Source: Clostridia bacterium
GTDB lineage: Bacteria > Bacillota > Clostridia > UBA1381
Reading direction: 5' to 3'
DNA length: 25,450 nt
Assembly: GCA_008668455.1 (NCBI GenBank)
Contig: RQCD01000175.1
Location: 1-25,450 of the forward strand
Shown: one piece after another, positions 1 to 6,676 of the stretch
Numbering within the stretch: position 1 is the first letter of the stretch
Layout of the letters: each line of letters begins with the position of its first letter
Translations under genes and position numbers: made by a program
Notes under the pieces: generated by a model
Database searches by the model: none
What the model saw: the letters and a program-made list of their open reading frames with translations, nothing else
What the model was told of the DNA's origin: nothing

Positions 1-16
1 ATTTATAATTTATATT

Positions 17-45
17 TTGACAACGGAATCGGGGTATAGTATAAT
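17..45 (+). promoter_or_regulatory. Sigma-A promoter for the zinc-ribbon membrane protein gene
   Basis: A perfect -35 TTGACA (17-22) and a perfect -10 TATAAT (40-45) are separated by exactly 17 bases. Transcription would start near 52, leaving a 5' UTR of about 25 bases before the ATG at 77. A Shine-Dalgarno-like AGGAAGGG lies at 59-66. Confidence 0.85.
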
Positions 46-76
46 AGAACTATCATAAAGGAAGGGAATCACTAAA

Positions 77-475
77 ATGAATGATTTTAGAATGAAATTT
101 TATCAGTTTATGCAGGGTCGGTACGGAAATGATGAGCTGAACAAGGGTATTTTTGCGCTGATTATTGCGTTCGTGATTTTGGGCATTTTCGGTGTGCCTT
201 ACTCGTCAAGACTTGCATTAGTACTTTTGATTTTCTATTATTTCAGAACCTTTTCCAAAAACTATAACAAGCGGTATGAGGAAAATCAGAAGTATTTGAA
301 ATTGACGGAGGGAATCCGGTTTTGGTGGCGGCAGACTCAAAAACAGGCGGCATACCGGAAAACGCACCGGATTTTCCGCTGTAAAAAATGTAAAAAGAAA
401 TTAAGCGTTCCGAAAGGAAAAGGAAGAATTGAAATTTCCTGTCCCTGCGGAAATCACTTTGTTAAAAAAACATAA
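77..475 (+). CDS. Small membrane protein with C-terminal zinc-ribbon-like Cys motif
   Basis: A 132-residue protein of unknown function. Two hydrophobic segments at about residues 24-41 and 44-57 are probably membrane helices joined by a very short turn. A basic stretch follows (58-100), then a CxxC...CxC cysteine pattern (C102, C105, C122, C124) that should bind one zinc ion like a rubredoxin-type ribbon. The basic tail and ribbon would be cytoplasmic, which hints at RNA, DNA or protein binding at the membrane, but that is inference. The start is supported by a Shine-Dalgarno sequence and a consensus promoter at 17-45. The gene is transcribed alone. It converges on tmcAL with no bases between the two stop codons, and its own terminator lies inside tmcAL. 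I recognise the general type from Clostridia but no named family. Confidence 0.85.
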   Translation: MNDFRMKFYQFMQGRYGNDELNKGIFALIIAFVILGIFGVPYSSRLALVLLIFYYFRTFSKNYNKRYEENQKYLKLTEGIRFWWRQTQKQAAYRKTHRIFRCKKCKKKLSVPKGKGRIEISCPCGNHFVKKT

Positions 476-1633
476 TTATGATAGGATGACAGGCGGCGTC
501 AGATAATCTGCGCCGCTTTTTTGCATACTGCTCTGGCAGAGTGCAGATAGCTCGGTCGCGCGGCAGTCGGCAAGAAACATGTCAGCAGCCTGGTAATCGG
601 CTGTCTTTGTAATGATGGTGAGCGTGCTTTTTTGCTTGATTTGTTTCAGAATTTCCCGTCCGCGCGCATTTGCCGCAAGCACACGCAAATAGGGGATCGG
701 TTCTCTCTGCATGTCTTTTGGAAGCTCTAACAGAAAGGCAATCAAAATCCGGCGCAGTCTGGTGACCGGATAACGCTTGGCGCTGACAGCGCAAAGCAGC
801 TCAGAAATAGAGCCGGAGGATTTTGCTGCGGATAAAATCCGGTTTTCCAACCCCTCGGAAACATCCGGGAGATTTGTCAGAGCCTTGGGGGAGGCGGTAC
901 GCAGCCGATAAAAAAGCATACGTTCCACGGGTGCAAGGGAGCGGATTTCTGCTTTTTGGTACAGAAGCCTTGTGTTGTCCGGGAGAAAGCCGGACGCGTC
1001 CTTTCCGGCACGGAGCAGGGAACGGATTTGGGTTGCCGATGCGATGCTGCCGCTGGCGGCTTGGTCGTGATGTCCTGCACCGATCCGGGGAAGTGCGCAT
1101 GGCTGAATTTTGCTTTTTAAAGCAGAAAGTGCGCGGCAGTATTCCAGCCCTAAAAGATTATTCGGCAGAGCAAGCAGCGGCTCGGGAATCAGACCGGCAA
1201 ACGCTTTTTCGCGTGCGGCAGGAAAAGACATGCCGCCTGAGAGATAGCCTTGCAGTTTTTTCGAAACCTCCGGCGGCTCGTTTTCCAAGAGTGCACCGGC
1301 TTTTTGAAATGCATCCGTATCCGGCGTTTCTGCACCAAAATAAAGCCGATCCGTCACACAGGTGCGCTCTAACAGGGAAACTGCTCCTGCTGCAAAGCGT
1401 TCTGCTGTAGCAACCGCATAGCAGCAGGGAAGCTCTGCAACTAAATCTGCACCCGAAAGAATCGCCGCGTGCGCGCGCGTCCATTTGTCATAAATTGCGA
1501 CGTCGCCGCGCTGTACAAAGCTTCCGCTCATCACAGAAATGACACCGTCACATTCACGCCGCACAATCTCAAGCTGTGCGGCATGACCGTTGTGAAAAGG
1601 GTTATATTCTGAAATAATTCCGCCGATTCGCAT
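476..1633 (-). CDS. tmcAL: tRNA(Met) cytidine acetate ligase
   Basis: TmcAL uses ATP and acetate to make N4-acetylcytidine at the wobble base of elongator tRNA(Met), in the cytoplasm. The product is 385 residues, a normal length for this nucleotidyltransferase-like family. The diagnostic N-terminus is visible: GGIISEYNPFHNGH (residues 4-17) holds the HxGH nucleotide-binding motif. It is followed by the family block GSFVQRGD...DKWTRAHAAI and an acidic GADLVAELP segment. The open frame extends upstream to 1807, but the true start is the ATG at 1631-1633: it has a GGAGG about 7 bases upstream on the minus strand and begins exactly at the family N-terminus. The last codons overlap the neighbouring gene's terminator hairpin. 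The gene is divergent from nifS across about 200 bases holding both promoters. Confidence 0.95.
   Translation of the reverse strand: MRIGGIISEYNPFHNGHAAQLEIVRRECDGVISVMSGSFVQRGDVAIYDKWTRAHAAILSGADLVAELPCCYAVATAERFAAGAVSLLERTCVTDRLYFGAETPDTDAFQKAGALLENEPPEVSKKLQGYLSGGMSFPAAREKAFAGLIPEPLLALPNNLLGLEYCRALSALKSKIQPCALPRIGAGHHDQAASGSIASATQIRSLLRAGKDASGFLPDNTRLLYQKAEIRSLAPVERMLFYRLRTASPKALTNLPDVSEGLENRILSAAKSSGSISELLCAVSAKRYPVTRLRRILIAFLLELPKDMQREPIPYLRVLAANARGREILKQIKQKSTLTIITKTADYQAADMFLADCRATELSALCQSSMQKSGADYLTPPVILS
493..522 (+). terminator. Intrinsic terminator embedded in the tmcAL coding region
   Basis: GCGGCG (493-498) then CAGA (500-503) pair with TCTG (507-510) then CGCCGC (511-516), a 10-bp GC-rich stem with one bulged T and a 3-base loop. 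Six T (517-522) follow directly. Orientation and position fit termination of the gene ending at 475. The hairpin is wholly within the last codons of the convergent tmcAL. Confidence 0.85.
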
Positions 1634-1703
1634 TTTATTCCTCCGTTTCGTACATACTATCCAGTAATGATGCAATTTGTTTGCATTTTTTCGGTACAAT
1701 AAC

Positions 1704-1732
1704 ATTATACACAAAAATATAGCATTTGTACA
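1704..1732 (-). promoter_or_regulatory. Probable sigma-A promoter of tmcAL
   Basis: On the minus strand a perfect -10 TATAAT (complement of 1704-1709) lies 17 bases downstream of TGTACA (1727-1732), which matches the -35 consensus at four of six positions. It lies about 70 bases upstream of the tmcAL start. Confidence 0.6.
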
Positions 1733-1766
1733 GAAAAATTTATCTTTTTTTATTCCTGCAAAAAAC

Positions 1767-1795
1767 TTGACAAACAGAAAAAAACGCGGTAAAAT
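1767..1795 (+). promoter_or_regulatory. Sigma-A promoter of nifS-nifU
   Basis: A perfect -35 TTGACA (1767-1772), a 17-base spacer, then -10 TAAAAT (1790-1795, five of six). The expected start point is near 1802, giving a 5' UTR of about 34 bases. The inverted repeat at 1801-1818 sits on the start point. Confidence 0.8.
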
Positions 1796-1800
1796 ATGAA

Positions 1801-1818
1801 TGAACATTCAATTGTTCA
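1801..1818. promoter_or_regulatory. Candidate operator over the nifS transcription start
   Basis: TGAACA (1801-1806), six bases, then TGTTCA (1813-1818) is a perfect 6-bp inverted repeat. Its position, just downstream of the -10 and covering the predicted +1, is typical of a repressor site. The regulator is not in the window. An Rrf2/IscR- or CymR-like repressor would suit the genes, but that is inference from gene function only. Confidence 0.4.
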
Positions 1819-1835
1819 GAATGGAGTGATAACAA

Positions 1836-3020
1836 ATGGAACGTTCCGTATATATGGACAATAACGCAACCACATGCATGAAGCCGGAGGTTGTGGAGGC
1901 AATGATTCCTTATTTTATAGATACGTTCGGCAACGCGTCCTCAAAATTTTATAAAATCGGACGGGATGCAGAACAGGCGGTACATGCTTTCAGGGAAGCT
2001 GTGGCAAAGGCAATCGGCGCGCAAACAAATGAAATCTATTTTACCGGTTCAGGCTGTGAGGCAGATAACTGGGCAATCAAGGGAATAGCAGATTCGCAGA
2101 GAAAGAGAGGAAATCATATTATTACCTCCGCTATTGAGCATCATGCAATTTTAAACACCTGCGAGTTTTTAGAAAAGCATGGCTATGAGGTAACCTATTT
2201 GCCGGTGGATTCTGAGGGGCATGTTGATCCGCAGGCAGTAAAATCGGCAATTACAGATGAAACGATTTTAATCTCTGTTATGACGGCAAATAATGAAATC
2301 GGCACAATTCAGCCGATCCGTGAAATTGCTGAAATTGCTAAGGAGCATAAAATTCTGTTCCATACCGATGCAGTGCAGGCAATCGGACATATGGAAATAA
2401 ATGTAAAGGACATGGGTGTGGATCTTTTGTCGCTGTCCGGACATAAATTCCACGGTCCGAAGGGAATCGGTGTTTTGTATATCCGAAACGGCGTGAAGAT
2501 TTCCAATCTGATCCATGGCGGGGGTCAGGAGCGCGGAAAGCGTGCCGCAACCGAAAATGTTGCCGGAATGGCAGGAATTGCAAAGGCAATTTCGCTTGCA
2601 ACAGAAAATTTAGAAAAAAATACTGCAATTATGAAAGAAAAAAGAGACAGACTCATCCGCGGAATCCAGGAGAGAATCCCTTACTGCCGCTTAAACGGTC
2701 CGACAGATGAGACGCGTCTTTGTAATAATGTGAATTTCTCGTTTCAGTATGTGGAGGGTGAATCCATCCTGATGATGCTGGATATGAAAGGGGTCGCAGC
2801 CTCCAGCGGAAGCGCGTGCGCATCCGGCTCGCTCGATCCGTCGCATGTGCTTTTAGCGATTGGTCTGCCGCATGAAATTGCACATGGTTCGCTCCGTTTA
2901 AGTGTTTGCGAGGATACGACGGACGAGGATGTGGATTATGTTTTAGAGGTTCTGCCGCCGATCATCGAACGGCTCAGAATGATGTCTCCGTTATATGAGG
3001 AAGTATTGAAGAAGTCTTAA
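1836..3020 (+). CDS. nifS: Cysteine desulfurase, NifS type
   Basis: A PLP enzyme that converts cysteine to alanine and leaves a persulfide sulfur for Fe-S cluster assembly. At 394 residues it has normal length. Visible features: N-terminal MDNNATT (7-13), EHHAIL (101-106) with the histidine that stacks on PLP, HTDAVQ (176-181) with D178, PLP lysine K204 in SLSGHKFHGPKG, and catalytic C328 in SSGSACASGSLDPSHVL. The catalytic loop resembles NifS/IscS (class I) more than SufS. The ATG at 1836 has GGAGTG about 7 bases upstream. It is followed after 21 bases by the scaffold gene nifU, so the two form an operon from the promoter at 1767. No IscR-like regulator or thiI/mnmA partner lies beside it here. 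Confidence 0.95.
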   Translation: MERSVYMDNNATTCMKPEVVEAMIPYFIDTFGNASSKFYKIGRDAEQAVHAFREAVAKAIGAQTNEIYFTGSGCEADNWAIKGIADSQRKRGNHIITSAIEHHAILNTCEFLEKHGYEVTYLPVDSEGHVDPQAVKSAITDETILISVMTANNEIGTIQPIREIAEIAKEHKILFHTDAVQAIGHMEINVKDMGVDLLSLSGHKFHGPKGIGVLYIRNGVKISNLIHGGGQERGKRAATENVAGMAGIAKAISLATENLEKNTAIMKEKRDRLIRGIQERIPYCRLNGPTDETRLCNNVNFSFQYVEGESILMMLDMKGVAASSGSACASGSLDPSHVLLAIGLPHEIAHGSLRLSVCEDTTDEDVDYVLEVLPPIIERLRMMSPLYEEVLKKS

Positions 3021-3041
3021 AGAAATAAGGAGGAATGAACT

Positions 3042-3473
3042 ATGTACAGTGAAAAGGTTATGGATCACTTTGCTCATCCGAGAAATGTGTGTGAGATTGA
3101 GGGCGAAAATGCGGTCGGTCAGGTCGGCAATGCAAAATGCGGCGATATTATGAAAATCTATATGGATATTGAGGATCACATCATTAAGGATGTAAAATTT
3201 AAGACCTTTGGATGCGGCGCAGCAATCGCAACAAGCTCCATGGCAACAGAGCTTGTCAAGGGAAAAACAGTGGAGGAGGCTTTAGAGCTGACAAACAAGG
3301 CGGTAATGGAGGCTCTGGACGGACTGCCGCCGGAAAAGATTCACTGCTCCGTTTTGGCAGAGGATGCAATCCGTGCAGCAATTGAGGACTATCGTGCAAA
3401 AAACGGTCAAAAAACAGACAAGCCAGCATGCAAAACTTGCTGTAAAAAATGCTGCAATCCAGATGCAGAGTGA
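3042..3473 (+). CDS. nifU: NifU/IscU-type Fe-S cluster assembly scaffold
   Basis: A scaffold that receives sulfur from NifS and assembles Fe-S clusters in the cytoplasm. The 143 residues hold the whole IscU-like N-terminal domain: GNAKCGD (C33, D35), FGCGAAIA (C58), and HC at 101-102. These are the three cluster cysteines and the usual aspartate. After the domain comes a short tail, KPACKTCCKKCC, with five cysteines (130, 133, 134, 137, 138). This is not the classical thioredoxin-like Nfu domain and could bind metal or cluster. The start has AGGAGG 7 bases upstream. It is co-transcribed with nifS. No terminator is evident after it; a 5-bp hairpin at about 3507-3521 lacks a T-run. Confidence 0.93.
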   Translation: MYSEKVMDHFAHPRNVCEIEGENAVGQVGNAKCGDIMKIYMDIEDHIIKDVKFKTFGCGAAIATSSMATELVKGKTVEEALELTNKAVMEALDGLPPEKIHCSVLAEDAIRAAIEDYRAKNGQKTDKPACKTCCKKCCNPDAE

Positions 3474-3531
3474 GGCTTTCTAATATTTGGATGAGGTTTT
3501 TGTGCAAGATGTACAATCTTAAGAAAAGCAG

Positions 3532-3560
3532 TTGACAATCTACTTGAAATAAGGTATCAT
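3532..3560 (+). promoter_or_regulatory. Sigma-A promoter of the leader ORF and corC-luxS-mtnN transcript
   Basis: A perfect -35 TTGACA (3532-3537), 17 bases, then -10 TATCAT (3555-3560, five of six). Expected start is at about 3567-3568, which coincides with the ATG of the short leader ORF. The gene-free stretch 3474-3792 is thus filled by promoter, leader ORF, terminator (3646-3696) and about 100 further bases before corC. Confidence 0.75.
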
Positions 3561-3567
3561 ATTAATA

Positions 3568-3636
3568 ATGTTTTGTTTTAAGAGGGTGAATAGACAGCAA
3601 TGGTTGATGATGGCAGTTGTTGTAGGCTTGATTTAA
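3568..3636 (+). CDS. Candidate leader peptide, 22 codons, possibly leaderless
   Basis: An ATG at 3568, only 7 bases after the -10, opens a 22-codon frame ending with TAA at 3634-3636. The product starts MFCFKRVNRQQW and ends in the hydrophobic tail LMMAVVVGLI. No Shine-Dalgarno can precede it if transcription starts at 3567-3568, so it would be read as a leaderless mRNA. An in-frame GTG at 3586 lies directly on AGAGGG, too close for normal use. The stop lies 10 bases before a strong intrinsic terminator, the geometry of a translation-coupled attenuator. A weak hairpin (3594-3600 with 3617-3623) can form inside the frame. Expression is not proven. The run of Val codons and the Leu and Ile codons recall branched-chain amino acid leaders, but the downstream genes do not fit that role. 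Confidence 0.4.
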   Translation: MFCFKRVNRQQWLMMAVVVGLI

Positions 3637-3645
3637 AATAGAATC

Positions 3646-3696
3646 GGCATGGCTCGGAATGGCTTTTTCCTCCGGGCTATGCCTTTTTGTGTTTTT
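3646..3696 (+). terminator. Intrinsic terminator/attenuator ahead of corC
   Basis: GGCATGGCTCGGA (3646-3658) pairs with TCCGGGCTATGCC (3671-3683), 13 bp with two G-U pairs and a 12-base loop, followed by TTTTTGTGTTTTT (3684-3696). It lies about 80 bases after the promoter and about 100 bases before the corC start, in the leader of the operon and not at a gene end. This points to attenuation or to release of a small RNA of about 125 bases. Confidence 0.8.
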
Positions 3697-3792
3697 ACGG
3701 ATTTGAATAAGGGATGAAAAAGAGTGAAGAACACTCTGTGTTATTTTTGACATTCCCTTAGATTTGAAATAAAGGAGTTTACTTTAACGATT

Positions 3793-5094
3793 ATGAAACC
3801 AATTCTATTACAGGTGATTTTAATTGCCTTGAATGCGATTTTTGCAGCGATGGAGATTGCAGTGCTTTCGATGAACGAAAAAAGAATAGAAAAGCAGGCA
3901 GAGGAAGGAAGTACAGCTTCAAAGCGGCTTTTAAAGCTGACAAATAATCCGGCACGATTTTTGGCAACCATTCAGGTTGCAATTACACTTTCCGGATTTT
4001 TGGGAAGTGCGTTTGCCGCAGAAAGCTTTGCGGCACGGTTTGGAGCGTGGCTTTTGTCTCTGGGTTTGCCGGCGTCGGAAAAAACGGCGGAAACGATAGG
4101 CGTTGCGGGAATCACGCTGATCCTTTCCTATTTCACTCTGGTGTTTGGAGAGCTTGTTCCAAAGCGTGTGGCAATGAAAAATGCAGAAAAGCTTGCCATG
4201 ACCTTTTCTGGTCTGATTGCGGCGCTTTCTGCTGTTTTTGCACCGCTTGTGTGGATTCTGACTGTTTCCACAAACGGAATCCTGCGCCTTTGCGGCATCG
4301 ATCCGAACAGTGACGACGAGGAGGTTACCAAAGAGGAAATCCGGATGATGGTGGATGCCGGAAGTGAAAAGGGTGCAATTAACGTAGAGGAAAAGACAAT
4401 GATTCAGAATGTGTTTGAATTTGACGATTTGACCGCAGACGAAATTGCAACTCATCGTACCGACGCGGCGCTTCTCTGGACGGAGGAGAGCATGGAGGAG
4501 TGGGAAAAAACCATTCACGAAAGCCGCCATTCCATTTATCCGGTCTGCGATGAATCAGTGGATCATGTGGTGGGGATTTTAAATGCAAAGGACTTTTTCC
4601 GCTTAAAGGAGCGGGGGAGAGAGGTCATTCTAAAGCAGGCGGTGAAACCGGCATACTTTGTGCCGGACAGCATCAAGGCGGATGTCCTCTTTAAAAATAT
4701 GAAGAAAACCGGCAATAATTTTGCGATTGTCTGTGATGAATATGGCGGTATGAGCGGCATTATCACAATGAATGACTTGGTGCAGGAGCTGGTGGGTGAT
4801 TTTGATGACGGTGAAAAAAATGATCCGGAAATTGAGCGCCTGGATTCCAACACCTGGAAAATTAAGGGATCTGCGGCAATTGACGATGTAGAGGAGACGC
4901 TCTCTGTGAAGCTTCCGGAGGATGAGTATGACACCTTTGGAGGATTGGTTTTTGCGTCCTACGGGGCAGTGCCGGAGGATGGAACAACCTTTGAAATTGA
5001 GGTGGAAAATCTGCATGTCAGGGCAGTGGAAATTAAGGATCACCGGCTGATCCGGTCGATTGTCTGTGTTATGGAAAAGGCAGAGGAGGAATAA
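3793..5094 (+). CDS. CNNM/CorC (HlyC)-family membrane transporter with CBS pair
   Basis: 433 residues with the standard order of this family: an N-terminal DUF21/CNNM membrane domain (helices about 4-25, 60-78, 103-122, 136-160) including the motif FGELVPKR (118-125), two CBS domains (about 212-335, with SRHSIYPV and DEYGGMSGIIT), and a C-terminal CorC_HlyC domain (about 350-430). Relatives are linked to magnesium or other divalent cation export or homeostasis, although many are labelled hemolysins. The CBS pair probably senses adenine nucleotides. The ATG has a GGAG 15 bases upstream, longer than usual; no better start exists, because the first helix begins at once. It is joined to luxS by a 3-base gap, so it is the first gene of the corC-luxS-mtnN operon. 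Expression is probably under the upstream attenuator. Confidence 0.9.
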   Translation: MKPILLQVILIALNAIFAAMEIAVLSMNEKRIEKQAEEGSTASKRLLKLTNNPARFLATIQVAITLSGFLGSAFAAESFAARFGAWLLSLGLPASEKTAETIGVAGITLILSYFTLVFGELVPKRVAMKNAEKLAMTFSGLIAALSAVFAPLVWILTVSTNGILRLCGIDPNSDDEEVTKEEIRMMVDAGSEKGAINVEEKTMIQNVFEFDDLTADEIATHRTDAALLWTEESMEEWEKTIHESRHSIYPVCDESVDHVVGILNAKDFFRLKERGREVILKQAVKPAYFVPDSIKADVLFKNMKKTGNNFAIVCDEYGGMSGIITMNDLVQELVGDFDDGEKNDPEIERLDSNTWKIKGSAAIDDVEETLSVKLPEDEYDTFGGLVFASYGAVPEDGTTFEIEVENLHVRAVEIKDHRLIRSIVCVMEKAEEE

Positions 5095-5097
5095 GAA

Positions 5098-5562
5098 ATG
5101 AATAAAATATCCAGCTTTCGTGCTGATCATACCAAAATCCGCGAGGGGGTGTACCTTGCGCGGATTGACGGTGATATCACAACCTACGATTTAAGAACGC
5201 GTGTTCCGAATGCCGGAGACTATATGTCCGATCTGACCATGCACAGCGTGGAGCATATGCTGGCAACCTTTTTCCGAAACAGCAGCATGCAGGATCAGAT
5301 TATCTATTTCGGACCGATGGGGTGTCAGACGGGGTTTTATCTTTTGGTGCGGAATGCAGAGCATAAAAAGGTGATGGCGCTGATTCTGGACGTGTTAGAG
5401 AAAACAGTCCGTTATGAGGGTGAAATTTTCGGCTGTTCGGAAACTGAATGCGGAAATTACCGGAATTTAAGCTTAGATGCGGCAAAAAAAGAGGCGGCGC
5501 GGTATCTGGAAATTCTGAAAAAACGTCCGGATTTGCAGTATTATGAGGTGGGTGCAGAATGA
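5098..5562 (+). CDS. luxS: S-ribosylhomocysteine lyase
   Basis: LuxS cleaves S-ribosylhomocysteine to homocysteine and DPD, the precursor of autoinducer-2, in the cytoplasm. At 154 residues it has standard length. The metal site is complete: H49 and H53 in HSVEHMLAT, and C118 in ETECGNYR. The catalytic cysteine is C76 in GPMGCQTGFY, and E52 is the general base. The start has GAGGAGG within the corC 3' end. The stop overlaps the start of mtnN by four bases (ATGA at 5559-5562), so the two enzymes that act in succession are translationally coupled. Substrate for LuxS is the product of MtnN. Confidence 0.97.
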   Translation: MNKISSFRADHTKIREGVYLARIDGDITTYDLRTRVPNAGDYMSDLTMHSVEHMLATFFRNSSMQDQIIYFGPMGCQTGFYLLVRNAEHKKVMALILDVLEKTVRYEGEIFGCSETECGNYRNLSLDAAKKEAARYLEILKKRPDLQYYEVGAE

Positions 5563-6242
5563 TTGGAATTATCGGCGCAATGGAGCAGGAAACAGCTCGC
5601 TTAAAAGCCATGGTGAAAAATAAGAAAATCAAGAAGATCAGCGGGATCGAATTTGTTTTTGGAGAATTGTTTTCCAAAGAGGTTGTCGTGGCAACCTGCG
5701 GTGTGGGAAAGGTGTTTGCGGCTATCTGTGCCGAGGCGATGATTCTGGAATACCGTCCGGATTTGATTATAAATACCGGCGTGGGCGGCTCGCTTTGTGA
5801 AAAATTAGGGATTGCAGATGTCTGCGTGGCAGACTATGTGGTGCAGCATGATATGGACACAACGGCTCTGGGAGATCCAAAGGGACTTTTATCCGGCATT
5901 AATCTTGTCAAAATCCCATGCAGCAGCGATGCGGCAGAAGCCTTTTCCGAATGTCTTTCGGAGCTTTCGATTCCGCATCTTGTCGGGACAATCTGCTCCG
6001 GGGATCAGTTTGTGAATACCAAAGAGGATAAGCTGCGCCTCCGGGAGGAATTTGGTGCGGCAGTCTGTGAAATGGAGGGCGCAAGCATCGGGCATGTCTG
6101 CTATGTGAACCAGACGCCGTTTGCGGTTCTTCGCGCGGTGTCGGATTCCTTTGCGGACGATTCGCATTTGGATTATCAGCAATTTGTCTCCATTGCAGCA
6201 GATAACGCAATCCGGGTGTTGTCCCTGTTTCTGCAAAGGTAA
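5559..6242 (+). CDS. mtnN: 5'-methylthioadenosine/S-adenosylhomocysteine nucleosidase
   Basis: MtnN (Pfs) removes adenine from S-adenosylhomocysteine and methylthioadenosine, and so relieves product inhibition of SAM-dependent methylation. At 227 residues it has normal length. Visible features: the N-terminal beta strand MIGIIGAMEQE with E11, the phosphate/ribose-region motifs NTGVGGSL (72-79), EMEGA with E173 contacting the ribose, and RAVSDSFADD with D196 protonating the leaving adenine. With LuxS directly upstream (4-base overlap) it forms the complete two-step SAH recycling and AI-2 route. No convincing terminator follows; the next gene has its own promoter 34 bases after the stop. Confidence 0.96.
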   Translation: MIGIIGAMEQETARLKAMVKNKKIKKISGIEFVFGELFSKEVVVATCGVGKVFAAICAEAMILEYRPDLIINTGVGGSLCEKLGIADVCVADYVVQHDMDTTALGDPKGLLSGINLVKIPCSSDAAEAFSECLSELSIPHLVGTICSGDQFVNTKEDKLRLREEFGAAVCEMEGASIGHVCYVNQTPFAVLRAVSDSFADDSHLDYQQFVSIAADNAIRVLSLFLQR

Positions 6243-6275
6243 ACATTACAAAATCAATACATTTTTTTTGGATGA

Positions 6276-6304
6276 TTGACAAGTGCGTTTTTTTTTGGTA
6301 TAAT
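6276..6304 (+). promoter_or_regulatory. Perfect consensus sigma-A promoter
   Basis: TTGACA (6276-6281) and TATAAT (6299-6304) are both perfect, with exactly 17 bases between, including a T-rich spacer. A strong constitutive promoter is expected. It precedes five same-strand genes up to the terminator at 10523-10563. No operator-like repeat was seen over it. Confidence 0.9.
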
Positions 6305-6328
6305 ATATAAAAAAGGATGGTGTATGAT

Positions 6329-6673
6329 ATGATTCAAAGACGAGAAATTGTAACGGCAATTATTCTGTCCATTGTAACCTGCGGTATTTATGGACTTTAC
6401 TGGTTTGTCTGCCTGACGGACGATGCAAATACCGTCAGCGGTGAGACAGAAGCAACAGGTGGCGGCATGGCGCTGATTTTAACGATTATAACCTGTAATA
6501 TCTACGGGATTTACTGGGCGTACAAAATGGGCGAACGGCTGGACAATGCCAAGACAGCAAGAGGACTGCCTGCAAAGGGCAACGGAATTGTGTACTTAAT
6601 TCTCTGGCTGTTTGGCTTTGGTATCGTGGCAAATGCCATGATGCAGGACGAGCTGAACAAGATGGCTCAGTAA
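6329..6673 (+). CDS. DUF4234 domain membrane protein
   Basis: A 114-residue protein. Three hydrophobic segments are visible (about 8-29, 47-65, 86-104). The first two contain near-repeats, IVTCGIYGLYWF and IITCNIYGIYWA, typical of DUF4234/TM2-like small membrane proteins, whose biochemical role is not known. The frame could open at 6317, but that ATG lies inside the Shine-Dalgarno AAAGGATGG. The ATG at 6329 is 8 bases downstream of it and is the better start. The gene is the first after the perfect promoter at 6276 and is followed after 3 bases by a DUF2752 gene, a frequent neighbour type for such proteins. Confidence 0.88.
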   Translation: MIQRREIVTAIILSIVTCGIYGLYWFVCLTDDANTVSGETEATGGGMALILTIITCNIYGIYWAYKMGERLDNAKTARGLPAKGNGIVYLILWLFGFGIVANAMMQDELNKMAQ

Positions 6674-6676
6674 GAG

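Noticed and set aside
823..1410. A 195-codon open frame on the plus strand inside tmcAL
   Set aside because: It lies antisense to a clearly recognised gene, has no family motif and no good ribosome binding site. It is a shadow of tmcAL codon usage.
3607..3636. Branched-chain amino acid attenuator, from the Val/Leu/Ile-rich end of the leader frame
   Set aside because: Downstream genes are a cation transporter, luxS and mtnN, not ilv or leu genes, and only three Val, two Leu and one Ile codons are present. It is kept only as a general leader peptide.
3568..3696. Known riboswitch (SAM, SAH, yybP-ykoY manganese, magnesium) upstream of corC-luxS
   Set aside because: None of the conserved core sequences known for these classes is visible in the roughly 125-base leader. 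Only the short frame and the terminator are supported.
3721..3737. AGAGTG/CACTCT hairpin just upstream of corC as a second terminator
   Set aside because: Only 6 bp and the T-run is interrupted and displaced; too weak to support.
3747..3775. Second promoter just upstream of corC (TTGACA at 3747-3752)
   Set aside because: The -35 is perfect but the best -10 at 17 bases, TAAAGG, matches only three of six and overlaps the ribosome binding site.
3931..4530. A 199-codon minus-strand frame opposite corC
   Set aside because: Cys/Arg/Lys-rich composition typical of antisense frames, no homology recognised, and corC is complete on the other strand.
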